Of a stretch of DNA of 64,000 nt, positions 7,887 through 16,283 are shown one piece after another. A model generated the notes under the pieces. The model saw only the letters and a list, made by a program, of their open reading frames with translations, was not told the origin of the DNA and ran no database searches. Positions within the stretch are counted from its first letter, which is position 1. Each line of letters opens with the position of its first letter. This DNA comes from Meridianimarinicoccus aquatilis (GTDB lineage Bacteria; Pseudomonadota; Alphaproteobacteria; Rhodobacterales; Rhodobacteraceae): NCBI RefSeq assembly GCF_004358675.1, contig NZ_SMZO01000004.1, positions 1-64,000 on the forward strand, written 5' to 3'. Position numbers and translations under genes: made by a program.

Positions 7887-9566
7887 TTATTCCGCTGCAA
7901 TTGCGGACTTTGCCGCTTTGGGTGTTGGCCGCGCGCCGTGCTCGTATTCTTCCAGGAAGTTCAGAACCTGTTCACGGTAAAGGTAATAATCGGGGTGCTC
8001 CAACAGTGCCTTTCGGGTGCGTGGACGCGGAAGATCGACGTCAACGATACGTCCGATGGTGGCTTCTGGGCCGTTGGTCATCATGACCACGCGGTCCGCC
8101 AGCAAGATAGCTTCATCCACGTCATGTGTGACGCAGATTGCAGTGACCTTGGTGCGGTCCCACACTTCCATCAGAACTTCCTGAAGTTCCCAGCGGGTCA
8201 GACTGTCGAGCATGCCGAACGGTTCGTCGAGCAGCAGCAGTTTTGGGCTGAGCGCAAAGGCGCGGGCGATGCCGACGCGTTGCTTCATGCCGTTGGAAAG
8301 GTCGACAGCGGCTTTGTCCATCGCGTCGCCAAGTCCGACACGTTCAAGGTAGTATTCCACCACATCCTGACGTTCTGCGCGGGACGCTTTGGGGTATACT
8401 TTGTCGACCCCGATCGCGACGTTCTCTTTGGCAGTGAGCCACGGGAACAGCGACGGCGATTGGAACACGACCGCGCGTTCGGGATCGGCGCCTTCCACGT
8501 GACGCCCATCGAGCTTGATCGCGCCTTTCGAGATGTCGTTCAAACCGGCGGCCATGGTCAGGACCGTGGATTTCCCGCAGCCGGAATGCCCGATCAACGA
8601 AATGAATTCGCCCCGGTTCACCTTCAGATCAAAGTCTTCGACCACGGTCAAAGGGCCTTTGGGTGTTGGATAGATCTTGTGCAGTTGCGAGAAGTCGAGG
8701 AACCGGTCTTCGATCATTCCCTTTGCAGCATCTTTCTGCGCCTTGGGCAGACCGTGGATCGGGGTGACGTTGGGCAGTTGGCGTGCTGTACCGGCTTCGG
8801 CCTTGATGCCCACATCCATCAGGTACCCTGTGATGTCCGCTCGAAGCCGCTTGAAATCTTCGTCGTGGTTCATTGCGGCCCGTTCACGGGGACGCGGGAT
8901 AGAAACGGAGAATTCCTGCCCCAGCGTTCCGTCAGGGTTCAGTGCGATGATGCGGTCGGCAAGAACGATGGCTTCGTCCACGTCGTTGGTTATGAGCACA
9001 CAGGTTTGTTTTTCCTCGGTCCAGATCGCTTCAATCTCGTCAGCGAGGTTGGCGCGGGTCAACGCGTCGAGCGCCGAAAGTGGTTCATCCAGCAGCAGGA
9101 TTTCCGGGTTCATCGCCAGCGCACGGGCCACGTTGACCCGCTGACGCATCCCGCCAGACAATTCTGCCGGTCGGCGCGCTGCGGCGTGCGAAAGGCTGAC
9201 CATCTTGATGTAGTGGTCTACTTTCGCTGCTTTTTCCTTGCTGCTCAGGTTCGGGAACACGGTATCCACGGCAAGGCGCACATTGCCCGCAACAGTGAGC
9301 CAAGGCATGAGCGAGTAGTTCTGGAAAATCACGCCGCGCTCTGGGCTCGGGCCGGTAACCGGCTTTCCCTTGACGGTGACTTGGCCGGACGTGGGGTGCT
9401 CAAGACCCGCCATCAGGTTGATCAACGTGGTCTTTCCTGTGCCTGAGAAGCCCAGCAGAACCAGAAACTCACCTTGAGCCACGTCAAGATTAATGTCCTT
9501 GAGCACTGGCGTTTCGCCATAGCTTTTGCACACGTTAGAGAATGTGAGGATACCCATACCGATCAC
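7887..9566 (-). CDS. nrtCD: Nitrate ABC transporter ATPase, two fused ATP-binding domains (NrtC/NrtD-like)
   Basis: A 559-residue protein with two complete ABC ATPase domains in tandem. Domain one (about 1-240) has Walker A GFSGTGKTT, signature LSGGMRQR and Walker B ILLLDEPLSALD. Domain two (about 285-530) has GHSGCGKST, a variant signature LSNGMKQR and LLLLDEPFGMLD. Both are of the nitrate/sulfonate/taurine type. In cyanobacteria NrtC carries one ATPase plus a solute-binding-like tail and NrtD is separate; here two ATPases are on one chain and no such tail is present. GTG 9566 overlaps the nrtB stop (GTGA); ATG 9557 is an alternative. It energises nitrate uptake with NrtA and NrtB. Confidence 0.93.
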   Translation of the reverse strand: MIGMGILTFSNVCKSYGETPVLKDINLDVAQGEFLVLLGFSGTGKTTLINLMAGLEHPTSGQVTVKGKPVTGPSPERGVIFQNYSLMPWLTVAGNVRLAVDTVFPNLSSKEKAAKVDHYIKMVSLSHAAARRPAELSGGMRQRVNVARALAMNPEILLLDEPLSALDALTRANLADEIEAIWTEEKQTCVLITNDVDEAIVLADRIIALNPDGTLGQEFSVSIPRPRERAAMNHDEDFKRLRADITGYLMDVGIKAEAGTARQLPNVTPIHGLPKAQKDAAKGMIEDRFLDFSQLHKIYPTPKGPLTVVEDFDLKVNRGEFISLIGHSGCGKSTVLTMAAGLNDISKGAIKLDGRHVEGADPERAVVFQSPSLFPWLTAKENVAIGVDKVYPKASRAERQDVVEYYLERVGLGDAMDKAAVDLSNGMKQRVGIARAFALSPKLLLLDEPFGMLDSLTRWELQEVLMEVWDRTKVTAICVTHDVDEAILLADRVVMMTNGPEATIGRIVDVDLPRPRTRKALLEHPDYYLYREQVLNFLEEYEHGARPTPKAAKSAIAAE

Positions 9567-10645
9567 CGTTGGTTCGTGAAGGTGAAGGCGGCCTGGATCG
9601 CAAACATCAGACGATCAAGAAGGAAGCCGATGATGCCGATGGTGAAGACCGCAACCATGATCCGGGCCAGGGACGAAGAGCTGCCATTCTGGAATTCATC
9701 CCAGACGAATTTGCCAAGACCAGGGTTCTGGGCAAGCATTTCCGCCGCGATGAGAACCATCCAGCCAACACCAAGCGAAAGACGCAGGCCTGTGAAAATC
9801 AGGGGCAGGGCGGATGGCAGCACCAGTTTGGTGATCTTGGTGTATGTGTTCATTTTCAGAACTTTGGACACGTTGACCAAGTCCTTGTCGATGGATGCAA
9901 CACCCAACGCGGTGTTGATCAGCGTTGGCCAAAGCGAACACAGGGTCACAGTAATAGCCGAGACAAGGAAGGATTTTGCGAACAGCCCGTCATTGGTGAC
10001 ATAAACGGCCGAGACGATCATCGTTACGATTGGCAGCCATGCCAGCGGGCTGACCGGCTTGAAGATTTGAATGATCGGGTTCAGAGCCGCGTTCGCGGTG
10101 GGTGACAGACCGGCGGCGATCCCAAGCGGCACGGCGACCGCCGTGGCAATCAGGAAGCCAAAGAACACCGTGTAGATCGATGTGCGGATTTGCTGATAGA
10201 AGGATGGCGCGCCGGTATAAGCGACATTTTTCACTTCGTCAGCGCGGCCAGCATCGATAAGGCGTTGATTGCGGGCGGCGACCATTGTTTCGAACTTTGC
10301 GCGCTGCTCGCCGGTACGGACCGCATCAGCGTGCAAACCGCGGGCTTCGGTCCAGACCTGCGCAGGTCCGGGCACGGCACCAAGTGACGTTTGCACCTGG
10401 GGGGCGAGAACGGCCCAAAGCATAAGGAACCCGGTTATGGCCAGAAGTGGCACTCCCAGCAGGCGCCAGATTTCAGAGACTTGCGCGCGTGGGTTGTCGC
10501 CAGCGGCAGCGCGCAAAATGGGGGTCACCCACGACAGTCCGAACACGTTGAACCAAGCGTCGGCCTTGTTAATACGGGTGAACCAGCGTGCGCGGCGGGC
10601 TTCGCGATTTTGGGCTTCAATAGCAGTCGGATCAACGGCGGTCAT
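9563..10645 (-). CDS. nrtB: Nitrate ABC transporter permease NrtB
   Basis: A 360-residue inner-membrane permease of the NrtB/SsuC/TauC family. A hydrophobic segment near 65-85 (LLAITGFLMLWAVLA) is followed by a hydrophilic stretch of about 80 residues, and the remaining helices occupy roughly 155-350. The coupling-helix region (ALGVASIDKDLVNVSKVLKM, about 245-265) matches the EAA-type loop that contacts the ATPase. The long N-terminal extension before the first helix is typical of alphaproteobacterial NrtB. The stop overlaps the start of the ATPase gene; the start lies 105 bases after nrtA, with a GC-rich hairpin in that gap. Confidence 0.94.
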   Translation of the reverse strand: MTAVDPTAIEAQNREARRARWFTRINKADAWFNVFGLSWVTPILRAAAGDNPRAQVSEIWRLLGVPLLAITGFLMLWAVLAPQVQTSLGAVPGPAQVWTEARGLHADAVRTGEQRAKFETMVAARNQRLIDAGRADEVKNVAYTGAPSFYQQIRTSIYTVFFGFLIATAVAVPLGIAAGLSPTANAALNPIIQIFKPVSPLAWLPIVTMIVSAVYVTNDGLFAKSFLVSAITVTLCSLWPTLINTALGVASIDKDLVNVSKVLKMNTYTKITKLVLPSALPLIFTGLRLSLGVGWMVLIAAEMLAQNPGLGKFVWDEFQNGSSSSLARIMVAVFTIGIIGFLLDRLMFAIQAAFTFTNQR

Positions 10646-10714
10646 GTGATGTTCCCGAAATGATCTAGGTTAATGAGACCCCCAAGAAAGGGTGGTCGTG
10701 CAGGGTTTTGTGCG

Positions 10715-10741
10715 GGCGGCGGATCGCAAGGACCCGCCGCC
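10715..10741 (-). promoter_or_regulatory. GC-rich hairpin between nrtA and nrtB
   Basis: A perfect 8-bp inverted repeat (GGCGGCGG at 10715-10722, CCGCCGCC at 10734-10741) with an 11-base loop lies 9 bases after the nrtA stop. No clear U-run follows on the minus-strand transcript, so it is more likely an mRNA-stabilising or partial-attenuation hairpin than a full terminator. In ABC operons such elements commonly keep the binding protein more abundant than the membrane subunits. Confidence 0.6.
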
Positions 10742-10750
10742 GCGGCAGGC

Positions 10751-12118
10751 TTAGCCTTCGACGTTGGAGCCGACGACTTTTTGGCCTGTTTTCAAACCGA
10801 TAGAGAGGCTTTCGAGATAAGCGTTGGGCGCGCGTCCGTCATAGCCGATACCATCGATGAAATCCTCGGCGGGCGCGGGGGCTTTGTAGCCGTCTGTGTC
10901 CCAAGGGAAGCCATCTTCAGGTGCCAAGCCTTCGTCGACAAGCAATTTGGCAGCTTCCATGTAGATGTCTGGACGATACACGCTTTCCGCAGTGTCAAAG
11001 TACCACTGGTCGTCTTTGGATTCCGCAATTTGGCCCCAGCGGCGCATCTGAGTGAGGTACCAGATAGCGTCGGAATAGAACGGGTATGTTGCGTTATAGC
11101 GGAAGAAGACGTTGAAATCGGGGACTTCGCGGACGTCGCCTTTTTCATACTCGAACGTGCCTGTCATCGAGTTCGCGATGACTTCTTCGTCTGCACCGAC
11201 ATACTCGGGGCGCGACAGCATGGCGACGGCTTCTTCACGGTTGCCGTTGTCGTTTTCGTCAAGCCAGATCGCGGCACGGATCAGAGCTTTGGTGACGGCC
11301 AGCGTGGTGTTCGGGAACTCTTCGGCGAATTCAGCGGTGATGCCGAAGACTTTTTCCGGGTTGTTCTTCCAGATTTCGTAATCGGTGATGACCGGAACGC
11401 CGATCCCTTTGAACACGGCTTGCTGGTTCCAAGGCTCGCCAACACAGTAGCCATAAATCGTGCCGGCTTCGAGCGTCGAAGGCATTTGGGGCGGCGGTGT
11501 CACGGACAGAAGGACTTCGGCCTGAACCTGGCCGGTTGCATCGCCGTCGCCATAGAAACCGGGGTGCAAACCGCCCGCTGCAAGCCAGTAACGCAGCTCG
11601 TAGTTGTGGGTAGAGACAGGGAACACCATGCCCATGTTGAATGGCTTGCCCTCGTTACGGTAGGATTCAACAACCGGCGCGAGTGCTTCAGCCGAGATCG
11701 GGTGCTGCGGACGACCGTCATCCATCATCGGGATGTTTGGCTTCATCTCTGCCCAGACTTCGTTGGAAACGGTGATGCCGTTGCCGTTCAGGTCCATGGA
11801 AAAGGGTGTGATGATGTGGGCTTCGGTGCCGTAACCGATGGTGGCCGCCAAAGGCTGACCCGCCAACATATGCGCGCCGTCAAGCGTGCCGTCGATAACG
11901 CCGTCCAGCAGCACTTTCCAGTTGGCTTGTGCTTCCAGAGTGACAAAAAGACCTTCGTCAAGGAAATAGCCGTTTTCATACGCAACCGCGAGCGGTGCCA
12001 TGTCGGTCAGCTTGATGAAGCCAAAGGTCAGTTCGTCTTTTTCAAGCTCCAACATCTGCGCGAACGCTGGGCTGACGATAAAAGTGGTGGCCACAAGGCC
12101 AGCAAAAACTCGGTTCAT
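10751..12118 (-). CDS. nrtA: Nitrate-binding protein NrtA (ABC transporter solute-binding protein)
   Basis: A 455-residue CmpA/NrtA-family periplasmic binding protein. The chosen ATG 12118 gives a clean signal peptide ([21 protein letters not shown]) with cleavage likely after AFA; starting further upstream at 12181 would bury it. The mature start [20 protein letters not shown] and later motifs such as [15 protein letters not shown] are characteristic of the nitrate/bicarbonate-binding group. It is the first structural gene of the nrt-nir-nas operon and lies behind a long structured leader. Its paralogue nasS, immediately upstream, shares this fold but lacks a signal peptide. Confidence 0.95.
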   Translation of the reverse strand: MNRVFAGLVATTFIVSPAFAQMLELEKDELTFGFIKLTDMAPLAVAYENGYFLDEGLFVTLEAQANWKVLLDGVIDGTLDGAHMLAGQPLAATIGYGTEAHIITPFSMDLNGNGITVSNEVWAEMKPNIPMMDDGRPQHPISAEALAPVVESYRNEGKPFNMGMVFPVSTHNYELRYWLAAGGLHPGFYGDGDATGQVQAEVLLSVTPPPQMPSTLEAGTIYGYCVGEPWNQQAVFKGIGVPVITDYEIWKNNPEKVFGITAEFAEEFPNTTLAVTKALIRAAIWLDENDNGNREEAVAMLSRPEYVGADEEVIANSMTGTFEYEKGDVREVPDFNVFFRYNATYPFYSDAIWYLTQMRRWGQIAESKDDQWYFDTAESVYRPDIYMEAAKLLVDEGLAPEDGFPWDTDGYKAPAPAEDFIDGIGYDGRAPNAYLESLSIGLKTGQKVVGSNVEG

Positions 12119-12380
12119 GGAGTGGTCCCATTTCGGGCCGGCATCGGGGCCGGCCAAACACATGAAAAGCCGCTGACACACCCGCTTTGATAAGCGAGGG
12201 TCGAGCGGCTTTGCTCATAATCCCAACCATTTGGGTGTCTGGACGCGAATGGCCCCGTTGCCCTTCGCCTCTTCTTCATGCCCGGCAGTCGGATCGTTGG
12301 GAAGGAAATTCGATAGCATGGAGTTACTTTATGCTGCGATGCAGCGTTTTTGGGCGTAACTGCTCGCGCACTGGGCAGAG
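12119..12380 (-). promoter_or_regulatory. Nitrate operon leader with candidate NasT antitermination site
   Basis: This 262-base gap between nasS and nrtA holds no gene. On the minus-strand transcript a hairpin CCCA-AATGGT-TGGG (12222-12235) presents a six-base loop with A at position 1 and G at position 4, the pattern recognised by ANTAR proteins such as NasT. It can also be drawn as a 5-bp stem with a four-base loop. About 10 bases later comes an intrinsic terminator (separate entry). The second hexaloop hairpin usual for ANTAR sites is not obvious upstream. A GCTGC-GAT-GCAGC repeat at 12333-12345 may be an activator site. The promoter should lie between about 12240 and 12380, but I could not place it. 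Confidence 0.6.
12165..12212 (-). terminator. Leader terminator upstream of nrtA
   Basis: On the minus-strand transcript AAAGCCGCT (12212-12204) pairs perfectly with AGCGGCTTT (12174-12166), followed by one more T and an A/T-leaning stretch. The 29-base loop contains a second small stem (CGCTT/AAGCG). Its place between the candidate ANTAR hexaloop and the nrtA start fits a regulated terminator that NasT would disrupt when nitrate is present. Confidence 0.65.
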
Positions 12381-13556
12381 TTAAAACCCCGGATCGAAGG
12401 TTTTGCCGTCAAAAAAGGCATTCTTGGGAAGAAGAAACTCCCGCCGCGTTCCCGCAACAAGGGCGTCTTCCGTCAAGGCGCCCTCCACACGCGACGATGC
12501 CGTGGGCAGATTCGCCGAACTGTTTGCAAGTGCGGCGCGATAGAGATCGCTGCGAAAGACAGCGGATGCGGCGCGCATGGCTTGGGCGCGATCCAAACCG
12601 GTACGTGCCGCCAGTCTGTCACCCATCCATGCAGCTTGACTGCGCCATGGGAACGTTGCCGCGAATGAATGAAACCCGACAAAGCGCGGGGCGCTTCGCA
12701 CGTCCCCTGCAGAATTGACGATGATTTGACCGGTAAGCGCGCGTTCGATCTGGTCAGGCGCAACATCGAGGTATTCGCGACGAGACAACATTTCAGCGGC
12801 AAGCGACCTTCCGTCTGGTGTGTCAAGCCACCGGCCTGCGTGCCAAACCGCGCGGATCAATCGCGATGACAAATCTGGCTCGGCTTCGGCCCAATCGCGT
12901 CGGACGGCGAGAACCTTTTCTGGGGCCTGCGCCCAAATTGCATTGCCCGGCAGCAAAAGCTGACCAACGCCGCTTTCCAGCGCCTTTGATCCCCACGGCT
13001 CGCCAACACAGAATGCGTCGATTTCGCCGGCTCGGATTGCATCGCCCATCAAGGGCGGCGGAACCGTATGGATGGAAAGGCTTTGCGGACTAGGGTGCCC
13101 AAGCGCAGACAACCAGTAGAATACAAGTTCCGCATGCATTGAAAATGGAAAGGGCACGCCAACACGCAACGGTTCAGGCGCCGCCGATATCAGGGCACGG
13201 CCAGCGGCGACGGGATCTGCAAAGTCGAAGGAATGACCAGCATCGCGCATGCGGGCACCCAACTCAGCGCTCACACCGATAAGAGTACCATTCACAGAGA
13301 GCACCGACAAAGCATCCATTGCGCCCACGCCACCACCGCCAAGGCCCAAAGCCATTGCGACAGGGACCGGAGCCAGCATATGTGCGGCGACCACTTGCCC
13401 AAACGACAGTGCATCACGCGCGGTGGCCCAAGAAGGCGCGCGTTTCAGTGAAATTGCGATGCCCTCATCGGCGGCAAAGCCCATTTCATGTGCCACGACC
13501 AGAGGTGCGCAATCGACCAGCGGAACAAATCCGATATTCAATGTGGCCGATCTCAT
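12381..13556 (-). CDS. nasS: NasS nitrate sensor (cytoplasmic NrtA-like protein)
   Basis: A 391-residue CmpA/NrtA-like protein starting directly with the fold (MRSATLNIGFVPLVDCAPLV) and no signal peptide. Shared family blocks include VGVPFPFSMHAELVFYWLSA and AFCVGEPWGSKALE. In characterised NasS-NasT pairs, NasS holds NasT inactive and releases it on binding nitrate or nitrite, so that NasT can bind the leader RNA. Start ATG 13556 overlaps the nasT stop by 4 bases, the usual nasT-nasS arrangement. The gene lies immediately before the leader of nrtA on the same strand. Confidence 0.93.
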   Translation of the reverse strand: MRSATLNIGFVPLVDCAPLVVAHEMGFAADEGIAISLKRAPSWATARDALSFGQVVAAHMLAPVPVAMALGLGGGGVGAMDALSVLSVNGTLIGVSAELGARMRDAGHSFDFADPVAAGRALISAAPEPLRVGVPFPFSMHAELVFYWLSALGHPSPQSLSIHTVPPPLMGDAIRAGEIDAFCVGEPWGSKALESGVGQLLLPGNAIWAQAPEKVLAVRRDWAEAEPDLSSRLIRAVWHAGRWLDTPDGRSLAAEMLSRREYLDVAPDQIERALTGQIIVNSAGDVRSAPRFVGFHSFAATFPWRSQAAWMGDRLAARTGLDRAQAMRAASAVFRSDLYRAALANSSANLPTASSRVEGALTEDALVAGTRREFLLPKNAFFDGKTFDPGF

Positions 13557-14138
13557 CCCAAAAGGCCCGCTGCTGTGACCAACGCCTCGGCGACATCTGC
13601 GACACGGCGGCCCTGATCCATGGCCGTGCGGCGCAGCAAAGCATAGGCTTCGTCTTCCGAAATACCGCGCGCGCGCATCAAAAGACCTTTGGCCCGATCA
13701 ATAACTTTGCGTTCTTCCAACGCACGTTTTGTTTCCGCCAATTCAGTTCTCATTCGCTGCATCAGGCGGAACCGTGCAATCGCGGCTTCAAGGATTAGGT
13801 TTGACACGCAAGGGCGTCAGCCCATCCACAACATAGGCCGATAAACCAGCTTCTATCGCGGCGGCGGAAAGGCCGGCGTCGCTTCGATCGACAAACAGTG
13901 CAACCGGTCTGTCCAGTGGGCCTGTGGCGAGGGTGAGTTCTTCGATGGTATCGCGGGAGGGGTTGGCAACGTCGACCAGCACCAGGTCAGGTTTTCGTTG
14001 CGCAATGTTCCGTGCCAAAGCGGCGCGCTCTGCCACCACGTGGATTTCGAAATCTGCGTCATCCGATAGAGCATCGACGATAAACCGCGCGCGATCTGGA
14101 TCTGGTTCGACGACGACAATTGTCAGAGGTTTTGGCAT
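13553..14138 (-). pseudogene. nasT: NasT antiterminator with a one-base frameshift between receiver and ANTAR parts
   Basis: The receiver-like part (MPKPLTIVVVEPDPDRARF ... SAYVVDGLTPLRVKP) stops at TGA 13788-13790 after the extra residues NP. The remaining protein continues in the +1 frame (ILEAAIARFRLMQRMRTELA ... ALEERKVIDRAKGLLM), which is the coiled coil and RNA-binding ANTAR domain. Removing one A in CCTAATCC near 13795 restores KPILEAAIARF, the expected family junction, and a 194-residue protein of normal length. Within the break a GTG at 13807 could start the ANTAR part alone, but it has no clear ribosome-binding site. Start choice (14138, or ATGs at 14150 and 14177) is uncertain. It could be a true mutation, an assembly error or, less likely, a +1 recoding site at CCU-UGA. 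Confidence 0.85.
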
Positions 14139-14320
14139 TTGGCTGAACATCCGCAACCGCGTGGCGCGGTCGGCCATATGTCGCACACGATGTCAGCAGT
14201 GGGGACCTGTTGAGTGGTTTTTTCATCGCCCCGCCCATTCTTGCCTTTTTTAAGGGCGCAATTTCAATAATGTGCCTGTTAATTAATCTCGGGAAGCTTC
14301 GGGCATCGTGTGCCCGACAG
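14139..14320. other. Gap upstream of nasT, no gene seen
   Basis: This stretch and the 65 bases after it separate nasT from the VPLPA-tail gene on the same strand. It presumably holds the nasT promoter, but I could not assign one. A 7-bp inverted repeat (TCGGGCA 14299-14305 and TGCCCGA 14311-14317) and an AT-rich TTAATTAA near 14279-14286 are the only visible structures. Confidence 0.5.
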
Positions 14321-14352
14321 AAAAAGACCGCCCATGCAAAGCAGAGCGGTCT
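14321..14352 (-). terminator. Intrinsic terminator of the VPLPA-tail gene
   Basis: On the minus-strand transcript AGACCGC (14352-14346) pairs with GCGGTCT (14331-14325) and is followed directly by a run of T (14325-14321). It lies 33 bases after the stop codon of the gene ending at 14386, so it should end that transcript before nasT. Confidence 0.85.
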
Positions 14353-14385
14353 CGTCTGAAACTTGGAAGCCTAATGTGGCTGAAG

Positions 14386-15099
14386 TCAGGCTTGGTGCGC
14401 CTTGCGCCGACGTGTCGTTACGCCCAGAACGGCAACTCCACCAACCAACAGCGGAAGGCCTGCAGGCAACGGGACGGTCGCCGTGGTCCCCGTGCCGGTC
14501 GATGTAAGTGTGGCAATCACACCGGACCCATTGGGCGCAGTATGTTCATGTTCGAACAGCGGAAACCCAACCCCTGCACAATAAGCCGTGCGTCCGAACA
14601 GCTCCAGCGCTTGCATGCTGAACCCCGCATCGCCGGGCGTGAAGTTCTTGTCGATCTCAAGGGTCAGCGTGGACCCAGCAATGGAATATGTACCGCGCGG
14701 ACCGACTGGCGAACTGGCAGAGCAGGGTTGCGCATAGGACTGGTCGCTAAAAACCAGATACATATGCGGGTCCCAGTAACTAGACGCTGCGCGAAACGTA
14801 AAGGTCTCGTTCGGGTCGCCTGACGAAAACGAATACATGTTTTCAACATTTGACCGGGTCGAACTGTTGGTTGTTGTCAGAGAATAACTGATCAAAGTGC
14901 GCGAGGTCAGGAAATTGTCGTCAAGAACAATTTCACCTTTCACGCTTCCGCGTCCGGGGATCGGATCGGCATAAGCGCCCAGTTGATTACCTTCGCGCAA
15001 GATCGGGAATGTATAGTCGATGGCGTAGGTGTAAGTTGTGGCAAGAACGGGCACCGGTGCAGCACAAGCCGCAAAGCACAGAAAGAGCAGTTTTCTCAT
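14386..15099 (-). CDS. Secreted protein with VPLPA-type C-terminal sorting tail
   Basis: A 237-residue protein. It has an N-terminal signal peptide (MRKLLFLCFAACAAPVPVLA) and a C-terminal tripartite tail: VPLPAGLPLLVGGVAVLGV followed by the basic end TTRRRKAHQA. This short motif, hydrophobic helix and arginine cluster match the VPLPA-CTERM class, which in Rhodobacterales is thought to be processed by an exosortase. The middle (about 25-205) resembles no enzyme I recognise; it is rich in beta-type sequence and has Cys residues near 145 and 180. ATG 15099 was chosen because AGGGAG lies 8 bases upstream, whereas GTG 15108 has no spacing to it. A strong terminator follows. Confidence 0.8.
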   Translation of the reverse strand: MRKLLFLCFAACAAPVPVLATTYTYAIDYTFPILREGNQLGAYADPIPGRGSVKGEIVLDDNFLTSRTLISYSLTTTNSSTRSNVENMYSFSSGDPNETFTFRAASSYWDPHMYLVFSDQSYAQPCSASSPVGPRGTYSIAGSTLTLEIDKNFTPGDAGFSMQALELFGRTAYCAGVGFPLFEHEHTAPNGSGVIATLTSTGTGTTATVPLPAGLPLLVGGVAVLGVTTRRRKAHQA

Positions 15100-15124
15100 T
15101 ATGGTCACTCCCTTGAAACGAATT

Positions 15125-15140
15125 CAAATTAATTAATTTG
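15125..15140. promoter_or_regulatory. 16-bp AT-rich perfect palindrome upstream of VPLPA-tail gene
   Basis: The sequence CAAATTAATTAATTTG is a perfect palindrome lying 26 bases upstream of the gene starting at 15099. Its position suggests a promoter element or operator. It contains TTAATTAA, also present near 14279. I know no regulator assigned to it. Confidence 0.45.
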
Positions 15141-15205
15141 AGGATTCCGCAAGGGCAACTGAAAAAGCGTTTTTGGTTAATGATCGCATGGCGGGCAAAC
15201 GTGGT

Positions 15206-16279
15206 TCACAGTTCGACTGTCACACTGCCAATAGGGTGAGAACAGCAGGCAAGGATGTAACCGGCGTCGATATCATCTTCGCTGATCCCGCCGTTGTGGA
15301 GCATATGAACCTCGCCGGCTGTCTTGCGAATTTTGCAGGTGCCGCAAACGCCGAAGGTGCACCCGGATGGGATGTTCAAACCAGAGGCTTTTGCGATTGC
15401 CAAAACCGTGTCGGTTTCCAAGCATGCGGTTGTTACGCCGGACGGGCCAAAGGTGATCTCGGCTGCGCAGGCATCGTCAGGAACAACGTCATCATGTCCG
15501 GGATCCTCTGCTGCGGCTTCGGTGGCGGCGTGAAAGCTCTCCTGATGGTAGTTCGCCATATCAAAGCCCAGCGCGTTGAGCATGTCTCGCACCGATTGCA
15601 TGAAGCTTTCGGGGCCGCAGCAAAACACCTTTCGGTCCAGATAATCCGGCGCCATAAGGCCAAGCATCAATTGGTTGAAACGCCCACGATAGCCGGTCCA
15701 AGTGTGATAGGGGTCGTCTTCGCGCACGACAAAGTTCAGCCGTAGGCCAGGCATGCGCGAGGCCATGAATTCCAGCCGAGAGCGAAAGATCAGTTCCGAT
15801 GGACGGCGGGCGCAGGCGATAAAGCTGACATCGGGGGATTCGCCCCGATCGAAAAGATAGCCCGTCATTGCCATCATCGGAGTGATGCCAGAGCCTGCCG
15901 AGATGAACAGGTACTTGTCATCTGGCTGACGAGGCAGGGTGAACTGCCCAGACGGCGCGGTGGCCTTGATCTGTACGCCGGGGCGTAAATGATCAAGCAT
16001 CCACCGGGTTCCGATGGACCCTTCTTGTGCCTTCACGGTAACTGAAATCGACAGCGACCGTGATGGCGACGATGAAATCGTATAGGTTCTCAGCAACGGG
16101 CCGCCGGGAACCGGAAGAAACAGTGTCAGGAATTGGCCTGGCAAATACTTGAACCAAGCCCCCGACGGTGCCCGAAACGCGAAAGTACACACATCCGGCG
16201 CTTCTGGAATGACGGCGGTGCATTCCAAAGGCTCAGTTCCATCCCACGGGGCCATGTCGTCATAGGGCATCGGAATCAT
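15206..16279 (-). CDS. gbcB: Ferredoxin-reductase component of a Rieske N-demethylase (GbcB-like)
   Basis: A 357-residue flavin/iron-sulfur reductase that passes electrons from NADH to the neighbouring Rieske oxygenase. The FAD domain (about 15-110) has RTYTISSSPS; the NAD domain has SAGSGITPMMAM and ends with VFCCGPESFM. The C-terminal plant-type [2Fe-2S] domain reads SGCTFGVCGTCK with a distal Cys in LACCSHP. Domain order FAD-NAD-ferredoxin fits GbcB of glycine betaine monooxygenase and related carnitine or stachydrine systems. ATG 16279 lies 4 bases after the oxygenase stop, with GGAG overlapping that stop, so the two are co-translated. The substrate cannot be fixed from sequence alone. 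Confidence 0.85.
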   Translation of the reverse strand: MIPMPYDDMAPWDGTEPLECTAVIPEAPDVCTFAFRAPSGAWFKYLPGQFLTLFLPVPGGPLLRTYTISSSPSRSLSISVTVKAQEGSIGTRWMLDHLRPGVQIKATAPSGQFTLPRQPDDKYLFISAGSGITPMMAMTGYLFDRGESPDVSFIACARRPSELIFRSRLEFMASRMPGLRLNFVVREDDPYHTWTGYRGRFNQLMLGLMAPDYLDRKVFCCGPESFMQSVRDMLNALGFDMANYHQESFHAATEAAAEDPGHDDVVPDDACAAEITFGPSGVTTACLETDTVLAIAKASGLNIPSGCTFGVCGTCKIRKTAGEVHMLHNGGISEDDIDAGYILACCSHPIGSVTVEL

Positions 16280-16283
16280 CGGA

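Noticed and set aside
7491-9446. 651-codon plus-strand reading frame
   Set aside because: Antisense to the nitrate ATPase, whose Walker and signature motifs are intact.
10673-12190. 505-codon plus-strand reading frame
   Set aside because: Antisense to nrtA, which has a signal peptide and clear family motifs.
12119-12380. Sigma-54 promoter (TGGCAC-N5-TTGC type) for nrtA
   Set aside because: No match in the right orientation; only a weak GCTGC/GCAGC repeat is present.
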